Positions 31,391 through 39,914 of a DNA stretch of 64,000 nt are shown one piece after another. The position numbers were made by a program, and so were the translations under genes. Within the stretch, counting starts at the first letter, position 1. Each line of letters begins with the position of its first letter. A model generated the notes under the pieces. It had not been told where the DNA came from, ran no database searches, and was given only the letters and a program-made list of their open reading frames with translations. The stretch is taken from assembly GCF_002077175.1 (NCBI RefSeq), contig NZ_CP014943.1:1798001-1862000 (forward strand), read 5' to 3'. This stretch comes from Colwellia sp. PAMC 21821 (GTDB taxonomy: Bacteria; Pseudomonadota; Gammaproteobacteria; Enterobacterales; Alteromonadaceae).

Positions 31391-32284
31391 TTATTGATCC
31401 GATTGATATGACTTGATTGCCTCAAAAAACGCCTGAATCAAAGGTTTATCCCTGCTCTGGTTCAAACAGCAAACCCCGAGGTCAATAGGTTCAATTTCTC
31501 CAAAATTATCTAAATACTGCACGCGGTCTTTCACTGGACTATTTTCAACCACGACTTGCGGCACAATGCCAACTCCACATCCCAAAGCCACCATACTGAC
31601 TAGTGCTTCATGACCTGACACTGTTGCGTAAATTTGGGCTTTACCTTGTTGTTTCTTTCGAAACCAATATTCAAACCTTTTACGCGCGGGGCCGTGCTCT
31701 GGCAAAATAATGGGTATGTCAGACCAAATAAAGTCTTGCTGTATTTGCTGCTGTACACGGCATACCATCGTTGGCGCAATAATTGACACCGGTATGGTAG
31801 CCAGATGATGGAAGGTAAAAATACGTGAAAGTTGTTCCGGCTTAGCGGCAATAGCAAAGTCTACCGCTTGCTTTTCCACTTGCTCAAGTGCATCGGCAGC
31901 ATCGCCAGTTGTTAACATAATTTCAACCAACGGATGTTGTTGTCTAAAACGCTCAAGCAACGGTGGCAAATGACTATAAGCTGCGGTAACCGAACAATAA
32001 ATATGTAATTTACCTTGTAGCTCAGCTTGTTTTTGATTCAGCGAAAGTTGCAACAGTTGCCACTGTTCAAGTTGTTGCTCTGCAAAATTATAAAACTGTT
32101 TTCCTGCCTCACTCAACACCACTGTACGGTTATCTCGATGCAATAATGGATTGCCTAATTCAAGTTCTAGCCTTTGGATCACTCGACTTAAGGTTGAGGG
32201 GCTAACATGGTGAAGCTCAGCAGTTTTGCCAAAATGTAATGATTTAGCTAAATCAACAAACATCCGCAATGACTTTAATTCCAT
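31391..32284 (-). CDS. ilvY: LysR-family activator of ilvC
   Basis: 297 residues. Winged helix-turn-helix at residues 1-60 (LRMFVDLAKSLHFGKTAELHHVSPSTLSRVIQRLE) and a periplasmic-binding-like effector domain after. Divergent from ilvC with a palindromic intergenic region, as in E. coli, where IlvY activates ilvC when acetolactate or acetohydroxybutyrate binds. Identity rests on N-terminal resemblance to E. coli IlvY and on position. Confidence 0.94.
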   Translation of the reverse strand: MELKSLRMFVDLAKSLHFGKTAELHHVSPSTLSRVIQRLELELGNPLLHRDNRTVVLSEAGKQFYNFAEQQLEQWQLLQLSLNQKQAELQGKLHIYCSVTAAYSHLPPLLERFRQQHPLVEIMLTTGDAADALEQVEKQAVDFAIAAKPEQLSRIFTFHHLATIPVSIIAPTMVCRVQQQIQQDFIWSDIPIILPEHGPARKRFEYWFRKKQQGKAQIYATVSGHEALVSMVALGCGVGIVPQVVVENSPVKDRVQYLDNFGEIEPIDLGVCCLNQSRDKPLIQAFFEAIKSYQSDQ

Positions 32285-32320
32285 AGTAATCGCTTAAAAG
32301 TAAACAGTGACTAGAAACTG

Positions 32321-32347
32321 TATTGCATATTTTGCAACACTGCAATG
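32321..32347. promoter_or_regulatory. Probable IlvY operator
   Basis: TTGCATATTTTGCAA (32323-32337) followed by an overlapping TTGCAACACTGCAA (32332-32345): two TTGCA-N(4-5)-TGCAA dyads of LysR type with T-N11-A spacing. They lie just upstream of the ilvC promoter and between the divergent genes. Confidence 0.7.
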
Positions 32348-32360
32348 CAAATATATCATT

Positions 32361-32388
32361 TTAAGCAATGACATATTTTCGCTATGAT
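32361..32388 (+). promoter_or_regulatory. Candidate ilvC promoter
   Basis: TATGAT (32383-32388) as -10, with a poor -35 (TTAAGC, 16-base spacer) next to the IlvY dyads. A weak -35 fits an activator-dependent promoter. Confidence 0.5.
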
Positions 32389-32457
32389 AGCTTCAAGGTC
32401 AACAAACTGACCAAACAACTAATTTCCTTGGTCAATAGCCAAGTTCAGGAGAGCAAA

Positions 32458-33942
32458 ATGTCTAACTATTTCAATACATTAAGTTTACGCGAAAAATTAG
32501 CGCAATTGGGTAAATGTCGCTTCATGCAACGCGAAGAGTTTAGTGATGGTTGTAATTTCATTAAAGATTGGAATATTGTTATTGTTGGTTGTGGCGCACA
32601 AGGCCTGAACCAAGGCTTAAACATGCGTGACTCTGGTTTAAATATCTCTTATGCACTTCGTGATGCTGCTATTGCTGAAAAACGTCAATCTTATCAGTGG
32701 GCGACAGAAAATGGTTTTACGGTAGGTAATTACCAAGAATTAATTCCACAAGCTGATTTGGTATTAAACTTAACACCTGATAAGCAACATACTTCTGCGG
32801 TTAATGCCGTTATGCCACTAATGAAGGAAGGCTCTACTTTAGCTTATTCTCATGGTTTCAACATTGTTGAAGAAGGCATGCAAATTCGTTCAGACATCAC
32901 CGTTGTTATGGTTGCGCCTAAATGTCCAGGCACTGAAGTTCGAGAAGAATACAAACGTGGTTTTGGTGTACCAACACTTATCGCTGTTCACCCAGAGAAC
33001 GATCCACAAGGTAACGGTTGGGCCATCGCAAAAGCATACGCGTCAGCAACTGGTGGTGATCGCGCTGGTGTTTTAGCTTCATCATTCATCGCAGAAGTTA
33101 AGTCAGACTTAATGGGCGAGCAAACTATCCTTTGTGGTATGTTGCAAACTGCCGCTATCTTAGGTCACAAGCAATTGTTGGCTCAAGGTGTTGAAGCTGG
33201 CTATGCACGTAAATTATTACAGTACGGTATCGAAGGTGTTACTGAAGGCTTAAAGTATGGCGGCATCACTAACATGATGGACCGTTTATCAAACCCTGCA
33301 AAAATCAAAGCATTTGATATGTCACTGGAGTTAAAAGAAATTTTACGTCCTTTATTTCAAAAGCACATGGATGACATCATCGAAGGTCGCTTCTCTGCAG
33401 GCATGATGGCAGATTGGGACAATGGCGATGCTAACCTATTAAAATGGCGTGAAGAAACTGCTGAAACATCTTTCGAAAAAGCACCAACATGTGACACGGA
33501 AATTTCTGAGCAAGAGTATTACGATAAAGGTATTTTCGTTGTAGCTATGGTTAAAGCCGGTGTTGAATTAGCCTTTGATGCCATGGTAGATTCAGGCATC
33601 ATTAATGCTTCAGCTTATTACGAGTCGTTACATGAAACGCCGTTAATTGCTAATACTATTGCACGTAACATGTTGTACGAAATGAACGTTGTTATTTCTG
33701 ATACGGCTGAATACGGTAACTACTTATTCTCGCACGCTGCGGTTCCTTTATTAGAAGAATTTACCAGCAAACTAACCTTAGAAGAATTAGGCGAAGGCTT
33801 AAAATCTACATCTAACGGTGTTGATAATGCGCGTTTAATCGAAGTTAACGAAGCTATACGTAGCCATGGTGTTGAATCTATTGGTAAAGAATTACGCGGT
33901 TACATGACTGATATGAAACGTATTGTGGAAGCTAACGCTTAA
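32458..33942 (+). CDS. ilvC: Ketol-acid reductoisomerase (class II, NADP)
   Basis: Isomerises and reduces acetolactate or acetohydroxybutyrate to dihydroxy acids with Mg and NADPH. 494 residues (E. coli 491), the long class II form with a duplicated C-terminal domain. Rossmann motif [31 protein letters not shown] and [11 protein letters not shown]. The open frame begins 90 bases earlier, but ATG at 32458 has AGGAG just upstream and [14 protein letters not shown] matches E. coli MANYFNTLNLRQQL. Confidence 0.98.
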   Translation: MSNYFNTLSLREKLAQLGKCRFMQREEFSDGCNFIKDWNIVIVGCGAQGLNQGLNMRDSGLNISYALRDAAIAEKRQSYQWATENGFTVGNYQELIPQADLVLNLTPDKQHTSAVNAVMPLMKEGSTLAYSHGFNIVEEGMQIRSDITVVMVAPKCPGTEVREEYKRGFGVPTLIAVHPENDPQGNGWAIAKAYASATGGDRAGVLASSFIAEVKSDLMGEQTILCGMLQTAAILGHKQLLAQGVEAGYARKLLQYGIEGVTEGLKYGGITNMMDRLSNPAKIKAFDMSLELKEILRPLFQKHMDDIIEGRFSAGMMADWDNGDANLLKWREETAETSFEKAPTCDTEISEQEYYDKGIFVVAMVKAGVELAFDAMVDSGIINASAYYESLHETPLIANTIARNMLYEMNVVISDTAEYGNYLFSHAAVPLLEEFTSKLTLEELGEGLKSTSNGVDNARLIEVNEAIRSHGVESIGKELRGYMTDMKRIVEANA

Positions 33943-33966
33943 TAGCTAAAACTGAACAATTTATTA

Positions 33967-34006
33967 CAAGCGGTGTTGGCACATTTAGCTGGTACCGCTT
34001 TTTTTA
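33967..34006 (+). terminator. Terminator after ilvC
   Basis: AAGCGGT / ACCGCTT closing stem with further imperfect pairing inside, followed by a run of seven T. Confidence 0.82.
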
Positions 34007-34055
34007 TGTCGCACGTTTTATCGCGCACAAATTGATTAAGTAAAAAGGAAAACTC

Positions 34056-34373
34056 ATGACAGAATTTAATAACGTCACTATCTCAACCGTAGCAAGTATT
34101 TATTTTGATGGTCAAGTGACTAGCAGAAAAGTGACTTTTGCCGATGGTTCGTTTAAAACCTTAGGTATTATGATGCCGGGTGAATATACCTTTGCAACGG
34201 CTGAAAAAGAATTGATGGAATTTCAACAAGGGATTGTTAGCGTATTATTGCCTGGCAGTGATACTTGGCAAACCATTACCGCTAATCAATCTTTTAATGT
34301 TCCAGCTAATGCATCATTTGATATTAAAGTCATTGAATTGGCCGATTATTGCTGTACTTATATTGCCGAGTAA
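34056..34373 (+). CDS. ppnP: Pyrimidine/purine nucleoside phosphorylase PpnP
   Basis: Small cupin-fold phosphorylase that splits many nucleosides to base and ribose-1-phosphate (formerly YaiE, DUF1255). 105 residues (E. coli 94). Family motifs YFDGQVTSRKVTFADGSFKTLG, MPGEYTF and LPGSDTWQ. AAAAGGAAAA before ATG. Single gene with a hairpin after it. Confidence 0.92.
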   Translation: MTEFNNVTISTVASIYFDGQVTSRKVTFADGSFKTLGIMMPGEYTFATAEKELMEFQQGIVSVLLPGSDTWQTITANQSFNVPANASFDIKVIELADYCCTYIAE

Positions 34374-34428
34374 TCCCCTTACTTGCAGGTACAGATAATA
34401 TCAACCGTATAAATGAACACTAAATTAT

Positions 34429-34464
34429 TGCGCTAATCGGCTCTTTTTAAGATCGGTTAGCGCA
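34429..34464 (+). terminator. Hairpin after ppnP
   Basis: TGCGCTAA / TTAGCGCA stem with CGG..CGG-flanked loop of 20 bases. Followed by GTTTATATATCC, with only a weak T tract. Confidence 0.5.
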
Positions 34465-34666
34465 GTTTATATATCCTTTTCCCTTTTTGTCCGTGCACTG
34501 CGAATACTTTCCCAAGTAAAAGTAAAAATCAATTCAACTCATCTGATATAGATTATAAAACTGAAGCGCTGACATTGTTTTCCTGCAGTTTTTAGCCTAT
34601 CAATAGTACTACAGGGCATATTTACCAAGAGTATTAAATAAAAGTTATAGTTAATATGTATTTTTT

Positions 34667-34694
34667 GTGACTTTTTAAGCTTACCTGTCGTCTA
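34667..34694 (+). promoter_or_regulatory. Candidate ECF-sigma promoter of the OmpA-like lipoprotein gene
   Basis: GTGACTT (34667-34673), 15 bases, then CGTCTA (34689-34694). ECF sigma factors often use an AAC/GAC-type -35 and a CGTC-type -10 with this spacing. An ECF sigma gene lies three genes downstream, so it is a reasonable target. The rest of the 388-base gap from 34374 holds the hairpin above and no gene. Confidence 0.35.
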
Positions 34695-34761
34695 TATCTA
34701 CAAACGTCATAATTGCCTTTCTTGAAAGGAAATCGTAATCATTTATTTAAAGGACACTAAA

Positions 34762-36195
34762 ATGAAAAAAACACTAATTGCCAGTGCACTGACTCTAGTA
34801 TTAATTACAGGTTGTGCCTCTAATGCTACATTATCTGAAAGTGAAATGATGAAGCAATTTCCAACATTAAATCAAGCCAGCCAACTTTTAGTAAAAGCTG
34901 AGCAAGACGATTTAGCCTTTTATGCACCAGAACAAATAAAAGCAGCACAACGCGCCTATGATGATGCGTTGAAACAAGCTAAAACAGGCAAAAACTCAAC
35001 GGATATTACCGCAAAAGAAACCGTTGATAGAGTGAACGCCGCGATAGCACAAACCAACAAAGCGAAATACGTCTTTGAAGAAGCATTTAATGCCCGCAAA
35101 AAAGCACTTAGCGTTAATGCTGACAAGTTGGTACCTGAACGTTTTAATGATGCAGAAAAACAGTTTAAGAAAATGCTTGCTTGGTTTGAGTTAGGCGAAG
35201 ATGAGCGTGCTAAGCGTGATATCAATGAATTAAAAAATCAATATTTAGCCATTGAACTTACTGCGCTAAAAACTAACATGTTAAGTGTGGCTAAAAACAC
35301 GATCAGTTCAGCAGCTAAGCAAGACTTAGATGATGTTGCTCCTATATTATTTGCTCAAGCGCAAGATGAGTACCAACTTGCTTTGAACACTTTAGAAGCC
35401 GATAGATCTAACACGCAAAAAGCCAATGTGCATTCTAATCGAGCCATTTGGCTAGTTCAGCGAGCTCAAGGTATTGCTGAAATGAACAAGTACTTCAAAG
35501 ACGCTAAGTTTACTGAAGAGCAAAAACTAATTTGGTATCAAGAACAACTTGAATATGCATTGTCTCCAATTGCGACAAGCTTACCTTTTAATCTGTCTAA
35601 TAAAGAAGTTGTTGCTTACGCACATAAAACATTAACACAAACTAGCCAGCGTACTGATAATCTCAACAGTGAGTTAGTTACCTTGGAAGCTCGCGAAGCC
35701 CGCTTGGCTCGAGATAAAGACCAAGCCATTTTGTCTGCACAAATGGAGCTTGAGCAAGAACAAAAAGCAAAACGTGAAGACAATGCAAGATTTGCAGGCG
35801 TACAGTCATTGTTTAATGAGGAGGAAGCAACGGTATACAGACAGTTAGATAATGTATTAATTCGTGCACAAGGTTTTGCGTTCAAGCCAGGTGGCAGTGA
35901 AATTGAATCATCTAACTTTCCTTTATTAAATAAAATTAATGATGCTATTAGCCGATTCCCTAATTCTAAAATAGTAGTTTCTGGACACACAGATTCAACC
36001 GGTAGCGCAGAGCTCAATCTTGCACTCTCTAAAAATAGAGCGCAAACCGTCGCAAACTTTATGAGTCAAGTCGGCAATATCGATGTTAACCGCATTGAGT
36101 CAACAGGCTTTGGTAAAGGAAAACCTGTTGCCAGTAATGAAACGGTTGAAGGTCGTGCGCAAAATAGACGCGTAGAAATTTTAATCATTAACTAG
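34762..36195 (+). CDS. OmpA-family outer-membrane lipoprotein
   Basis: 477 residues. Lipoprotein signal with lipobox LITGC (Cys at ~19). Residues ~25-330 are long Ala/Gln/Lys-rich helices, including a DUF4398-like start (LVKAEQDDLAFYAPEQIKAA). The C-terminal ~110 residues form an OmpA peptidoglycan-binding domain with VVSGHTDSTGSAELNLALSKNRAQTV and GRAQNRRVEI. It probably anchors the outer membrane to peptidoglycan. It precedes a small membrane protein, a CmpX-like channel and an ECF sigma factor; in Pseudomonas the OmpA-family oprF gene lies next to the cognate genes. Confidence 0.9.
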   Translation: MKKTLIASALTLVLITGCASNATLSESEMMKQFPTLNQASQLLVKAEQDDLAFYAPEQIKAAQRAYDDALKQAKTGKNSTDITAKETVDRVNAAIAQTNKAKYVFEEAFNARKKALSVNADKLVPERFNDAEKQFKKMLAWFELGEDERAKRDINELKNQYLAIELTALKTNMLSVAKNTISSAAKQDLDDVAPILFAQAQDEYQLALNTLEADRSNTQKANVHSNRAIWLVQRAQGIAEMNKYFKDAKFTEEQKLIWYQEQLEYALSPIATSLPFNLSNKEVVAYAHKTLTQTSQRTDNLNSELVTLEAREARLARDKDQAILSAQMELEQEQKAKREDNARFAGVQSLFNEEEATVYRQLDNVLIRAQGFAFKPGGSEIESSNFPLLNKINDAISRFPNSKIVVSGHTDSTGSAELNLALSKNRAQTVANFMSQVGNIDVNRIESTGFGKGKPVASNETVEGRAQNRRVEILIIN

Positions 36196-36201
36196 TTGGC
36201 G

Positions 36202-36245
36202 AACGGGATGTTGTTTTCATTAACAGCATCCCGTTTACTTTTTGG
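36202..36245 (+). terminator. Terminator after the OmpA-like lipoprotein gene
   Basis: AACGGGATG / CATCCCGTT stem extended by TGTT/AACA inside, followed by TTTACTTTTT. The ribosome site of the next gene follows at once, so partial read-through into the channel/sigma operon is plausible. Confidence 0.78.
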
Positions 36246-36254
36246 AGAACATAA

Positions 36255-36533
36255 ATGAGTTTTGACGAAGACAAATTGAGAGCAATGTGGCAAGAAGACA
36301 CACCTCAATCTGACGAAGATGAAGCATTAAAAAAAGTATTGTCGACGTCGTCAAACATAACGGCAGTGAAAGATGTAACAGGTCTTTTTGTTGGCTGGAT
36401 TTGGGTAGTATTTCTAGGGTTTGGTGCCTCAATGTACTCGGCAAAACGCAAACTTGAACTTCACAACCAGCAAAAACAAAAATTATTAAATAGAAAGTCA
36501 CCCGAAAACAATAATAATACCGGAGAAATATAA
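36255..36533 (+). CDS. Small single-span membrane protein (CrfX-like position)
   Basis: 92 residues: acidic N-terminus (SFDEDKLRAMWQEDTPQSDEDEA), one membrane segment around residues 43-60 (LFVGWIWVVFLGFGASMY), basic C-terminal tail. GGAG before ATG. The stop overlaps the next start by one base (TAATG), which suggests translational coupling with the channel gene. In Pseudomonas a small gene, crfX, sits next to cmpX and sigX; by position this is its likely counterpart, but homology was not shown. It could be a regulator of the sigma factor (inference). Confidence 0.75.
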   Translation: MSFDEDKLRAMWQEDTPQSDEDEALKKVLSTSSNITAVKDVTGLFVGWIWVVFLGFGASMYSAKRKLELHNQQKQKLLNRKSPENNNNTGEI

Positions 36534-37438
36534 TGAACTTAGATGCTTGGAGCCAATCATTCAGTAATGCACTGTCTGGCTTTTGGACTGAAATAGCGGG
36601 TTTTTTACCTAATCTTATCGCGACTATAATTGTTATATTTATAGGCTTGTTCATTTCTAAGGTGATTACAAAGTGGGTGGCTAAAATTTTAGAAAAACTT
36701 GGTTTTAATACCCTTTGCCAACAACTAAGTATCGACAAAGCCCTTAAAACACTCGGGCTAAAATTAACTCCTTCAGAAATGATTGGCAGATTACTGCATG
36801 TCTTTTTTGTATTAATCATACTTGTAGCCGGTGCAGATACCCTAGGACTAGATAGATTTTCAGCCATCCTCGATGAATTTGTTCTGTACTTGCCAAAACT
36901 TTTGGGTGCGGTTGTTATTACACTTATCGGACTGTTTATCGCCAACTTAGTGAAAACACAAGTTGAAAGTTCGCTTGATAGTTTAGGTGTTGAATATGGT
37001 GCTGCAGCAGGTCGTGTACTTCAACTACTGGTGTTATTTATTACTTTTTCACTGGTGACAGGCCAACTAGAACTAGAAATGGCCTTACTTAATACTATCT
37101 TTACTGTACTCATTGCCAGTTTAGGTGTCGCATTGGCCTTGGCTTTAGGCTTAGGCACTAAAACCATAGCGAACAGTATTGTTTCGGGCATTTATGCTAG
37201 AGAGCAATTATCGCCAGGTGACGAAGTAGAGTTTGATGGTTTTATCGGCAACGTGGTAGCTGTTTCAACGGTAAATACCTTGATTGAAAATAAAGCCGGC
37301 AAACGTTTGAGTATTCCGAATCAGGATTTACTGACACAAAAATATCTCACGACACAAATGAGTGAGCCAGTTATTGCAACTAAAGCGGCTAAACCAAGTA
37401 AAACAGCTAAGCTAAGTAAAACAACTAACGAAAAGTGA
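36533..37438 (+). CDS. MscS-type mechanosensitive channel, CmpX-like
   Basis: 301 residues. Two N-terminal conserved membrane-helix repeats (ATIIVIFIGLFISKVI and GAVVITLIGLFIANLV), each followed by an amphipathic helix. Then a short MscS pore-like segment (ASLGVALALALGLGTKTIANSIVSGIYAREQLSPGDEVEF) and beta domain. The Lys-rich tail has a repeated KPSKTAKLSKT motif. The layout is that of Pseudomonas CmpX, linked to envelope homeostasis and SigX activity. Coupled to the small gene before and 7 bases from the sigma gene after. Confidence 0.88.
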   Translation: MNLDAWSQSFSNALSGFWTEIAGFLPNLIATIIVIFIGLFISKVITKWVAKILEKLGFNTLCQQLSIDKALKTLGLKLTPSEMIGRLLHVFFVLIILVAGADTLGLDRFSAILDEFVLYLPKLLGAVVITLIGLFIANLVKTQVESSLDSLGVEYGAAAGRVLQLLVLFITFSLVTGQLELEMALLNTIFTVLIASLGVALALALGLGTKTIANSIVSGIYAREQLSPGDEVEFDGFIGNVVAVSTVNTLIENKAGKRLSIPNQDLLTQKYLTTQMSEPVIATKAAKPSKTAKLSKTTNEK

Positions 37439-37445
37439 GTTATTA

Positions 37446-38036
37446 ATGACCAAATCAGAGGGCGACAATATTCGTGTCTCTGATCGTTTGTCTCAAAAAG
37501 ATGATGTTGAGCTTGTTCGTATTGCACGCTTGCAACTTCCTTATGTGACAACGGCCTATGAAGTGCTTTTTCATCGTTATCATCACAAGCTTATAAAAGT
37601 CTGTTATCGGTATTTGGGCTCGACACAAGAAGCGGAAGAGGCTGTTAATGACACTATGCTTAATGTGTTTAACAATCTTGCTAAATTTGAAGACAGAGCC
37701 AGCTTTAAAACTTGGGTTTATCGGATTGCACATAACCAAGCTTTAACAAGGCTTAGGAAGAAGCAGCTCGATTTAGTCGGGCTCGATGAAGCTGAACATG
37801 TCGTCATGGATGACACACCAGGTAGCTTAACAGAAGGCAATGAAAGCATTGAACATCTGTTAGCTCAATTGAGCATAGAAGAACGCTCAATTGTGGTGTT
37901 TCGAATTGCTGGCGATCTTGATTTTAGTGATATAGCTTTGGTGGTTGAGGAAAAACTAAGCACGGTAAAAATGCGCTATAAACGTGCGTTAGAGAAAATG
38001 GCTGTCAGTGCTCGCTCTGAGGATCAAGAGATATAA
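37446..38036 (+). CDS. ECF sigma factor, SigX-like
   Basis: 196 residues with sigma-70 region 2 (YHHKLIKVCYRYLGSTQEAEEAVNDTMLNVF and FKTWVYRIAHNQALTRLRKK) and region 4 (LSIEERSIVVFRIAGDLDFSDIALVVEEKLSTVKMRYKRALEKM). No anti-sigma gene with a zinc-binding or transmembrane anti-sigma layout lies next to it. The neighbours (OmpA-type protein, small protein, CmpX-like channel) match the Pseudomonas crfX-cmpX-sigX-oprF locus, where SigX responds to envelope stress. Confidence 0.9.
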   Translation: MTKSEGDNIRVSDRLSQKDDVELVRIARLQLPYVTTAYEVLFHRYHHKLIKVCYRYLGSTQEAEEAVNDTMLNVFNNLAKFEDRASFKTWVYRIAHNQALTRLRKKQLDLVGLDEAEHVVMDDTPGSLTEGNESIEHLLAQLSIEERSIVVFRIAGDLDFSDIALVVEEKLSTVKMRYKRALEKMAVSARSEDQEI

Positions 38037-38042
38037 AATGCT

Positions 38043-38058
38043 TTAATCAACTTGGTAT
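38043..38058. repeat. Solo end of the dispersed repeat
   Basis: TTAATCAACTTGGTAT, identical to the right end of the copy at 40019-40176. No left half is seen nearby. Confidence 0.5.
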
Positions 38059-38101
38059 TAAAGCGCCAAATTATGTGATTTTCTATACCGGTAAAATTGA
38101 G

Positions 38102-38146
38102 CGTCGTATTTAAAAAAAAGGGAAATTACGACGACGATGGTATAAT
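38102..38146 (+). promoter_or_regulatory. Candidate bax promoter with inverted repeat
   Basis: Extended -10 TGGTATAAT at 38138-38146, about 30 bases before the start codon. CGTCGTA (38102-38108) and TACGACG (38127-38133) form an inverted repeat around the -35 zone and could be a protein site or a hairpin. Confidence 0.5.
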
Positions 38147-38177
38147 AAAAAATTTCAAATAAACCTTAGGTTAGAGC

Positions 38178-39008
38178 ATGAAAAATAAGTTCAAATTGAA
38201 AACATCCGCTATATTTTTTAGTACACTTTTTACGCTTGTGCTCATAGATAGTGTTATCACGGGTGATACTTCAGGGGTATTGATACCAAAGGTTGAAGCA
38301 AAAGTGAATGCAAGCATGAAAAGCTTGCCTGATTTTTCCAAAATTGTAGACGTGAGAGAAAAAAAAGAAGCTTTCTTTGCAACATTGTATCCAATTATTC
38401 AAGCAGAAAATAATCACGTATTACAGTTAAGAAAACTCATCAACATGTTAAGAAGTATTCCTATAGCCAAACTAAGTGCTAAACAGCAAGTTTGGTTACT
38501 TAGTATTTCTAAAAACTATAAATTAGCAAGTGAGTACATTGATAACGACACGTTTGATGAGCTACTCAAAAGAGTCGACTATGTACCGCCATCTTTGGCC
38601 CTAACTCAAGCAGCCATAGAATCTGGTTGGGGAACATCAAGATTTGCTAAACAAGGTAATAATTTATTTGGTCAATGGTGTTTTTCAGAAGGCTGTGGCA
38701 TGGTGCCATCGTCAAGAGAATCAGGCAAAGGTCACGAGGTTGCCAAGTTCGCCTCTATTAACCTGTCTGTTCGTAGCTATATCCTCAACTTAAACACCCA
38801 TGACTCATATAGTGAGCTCAGACAAAACCGGGCATTTTTACGTCAACAAGAGGCGTCATTTACTGGTGTTACGTTAGCAAAAACACTGACAGAATATTCC
38901 GAAGAGGGTAAGCAATATGTGGCGAAAGTAACGGAATTTATCAAGCAAAATAAACTTCAACGCTTTACTGCAGCATTTGAAAGCTCGCTTGAAATAACGA
39001 TGGACTAA
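38178..39008 (+). CDS. bax: Bax-family N-acetylglucosaminidase
   Basis: 276 residues (E. coli Bax 274). N-terminal signal/anchor (SAIFFSTLFTLVLIDSVITG), then a glucosaminidase-like domain with the catalytic Glu expected in TQAAIESGWGTSRFAKQGNNLFGQWCF. Family members cleave peptidoglycan glycan strands. Directly after the ECF sigma gene with its own promoter; envelope function fits the locus. Confidence 0.88.
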   Translation: MKNKFKLKTSAIFFSTLFTLVLIDSVITGDTSGVLIPKVEAKVNASMKSLPDFSKIVDVREKKEAFFATLYPIIQAENNHVLQLRKLINMLRSIPIAKLSAKQQVWLLSISKNYKLASEYIDNDTFDELLKRVDYVPPSLALTQAAIESGWGTSRFAKQGNNLFGQWCFSEGCGMVPSSRESGKGHEVAKFASINLSVRSYILNLNTHDSYSELRQNRAFLRQQEASFTGVTLAKTLTEYSEEGKQYVAKVTEFIKQNKLQRFTAAFESSLEITMD

Positions 39009-39191
39009 TAGCTACGAAATAAAAGTGAAATTAACTGCATTCAAACGGTGACTTTTATCGATATTATCGCATCTATATGATTAAGAGTTAGTACCCTCAC
39101 CCCATTGACTTATCTCCTTGGTATAAATGCATTAGAGGTTGCTATAAATCGGTATGAGTTAAATTTTAAGCCCTGATATTAGGAGAGAAAC

Positions 39192-39383
39192 ATGAGTAAA
39201 CTAAATAGATACTTGATTTTAGTATTATCGATTTTATGTCTGGTTATTGTGCTTCAGAATATGGAAACTGTCAGCATTTCATTTCTATTCTGGGAGTTTT
39301 CAATGCCTCGAGCTATTCTCATTGGTATGATGTTAGTGATAGGACTGCTTATTGGTCTAATTTTAAAAAGTAATCGTAAGTAA
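39192..39383 (+). CDS. LapA-domain (DUF1049) small membrane protein
   Basis: 63 residues with two membrane segments (YLILVLSILCLVIVLQN and AILIGMMLVIGLLIGLIL) separated by VSISFLFWEFSMP, the layout of the LapA/YciS family tied to lipopolysaccharide assembly control. AGGAG before ATG. The next gene follows by 21 bases. Confidence 0.85.
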   Translation: MSKLNRYLILVLSILCLVIVLQNMETVSISFLFWEFSMPRAILIGMMLVIGLLIGLILKSNRK

Positions 39384-39404
39384 TATTCAAATAGGTAGAA
39401 AGTA

Positions 39405-39914
39405 ATGATAAAGAAAATATCTGTATTGGTTTTCATCTGTGTTGTATTTAGCCAGCAAGTACTCGCTTTAGGCTTAACCATGTCAGAGCGTCAGCTCAAT
39501 AGTATTTTAGATTTAAGGTTTCCCATAACGCAAACTTACATGGAGTATTATTTAGAGGCCACTGAACCTTATTTAGCACTATACGCTACAACTCAATCTG
39601 TTGCGATTACGGCCAAAATAAATGTCATAAATAATGGCAACCGTCTTATTGCCAACACGACATTTAAAGGTCAAATTTTCTTTGATAAAGCTTCGAATTC
39701 GTTGAAAGTGAGTAACCCTTTAATTACTAAATTTGAAATTATTGAAAATACCTTTCCAAAATCTGAAGCATCGATTAACGCTATCAAAAATACTATTGGA
39801 CAACACTTGCCTATATCAGTGTTAATTGACTTTGATCACATTAGTAATGAACTATTTCAATTTTCACCCAGCAGTTTACGCATAGTAGCAGAGGGTTTAA
39901 GAGTAGAGTTTTAG
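39405..39914 (+). CDS. DUF1439-like exported protein
   Basis: 169 residues. Signal peptide ISVLVFICVVFSQQVLA with likely cleavage after ALA; no lipobox Cys, unlike YceB of E. coli. SERQLNSILDLRFPITQ and the later beta-rich pattern resemble DUF1439. Function not established; such proteins share a lipid-binding-like fold. Probably cotranscribed with the LapA-domain gene. Confidence 0.65.
   Translation: MIKKISVLVFICVVFSQQVLALGLTMSERQLNSILDLRFPITQTYMEYYLEATEPYLALYATTQSVAITAKINVINNGNRLIANTTFKGQIFFDKASNSLKVSNPLITKFEIIENTFPKSEASINAIKNTIGQHLPISVLIDFDHISNELFQFSPSSLRIVAEGLRVEF

Noticed and set aside
32368..32457. 30-codon N-terminal extension of ilvC
   Set aside because: Overlaps the promoter; AGGAG and family alignment support the ATG at 32458.
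36235..36945. Minus-strand frame of 236 codons
   Set aside because: Covers the small membrane protein and CmpX-like genes in antisense; composition is non-protein-like.
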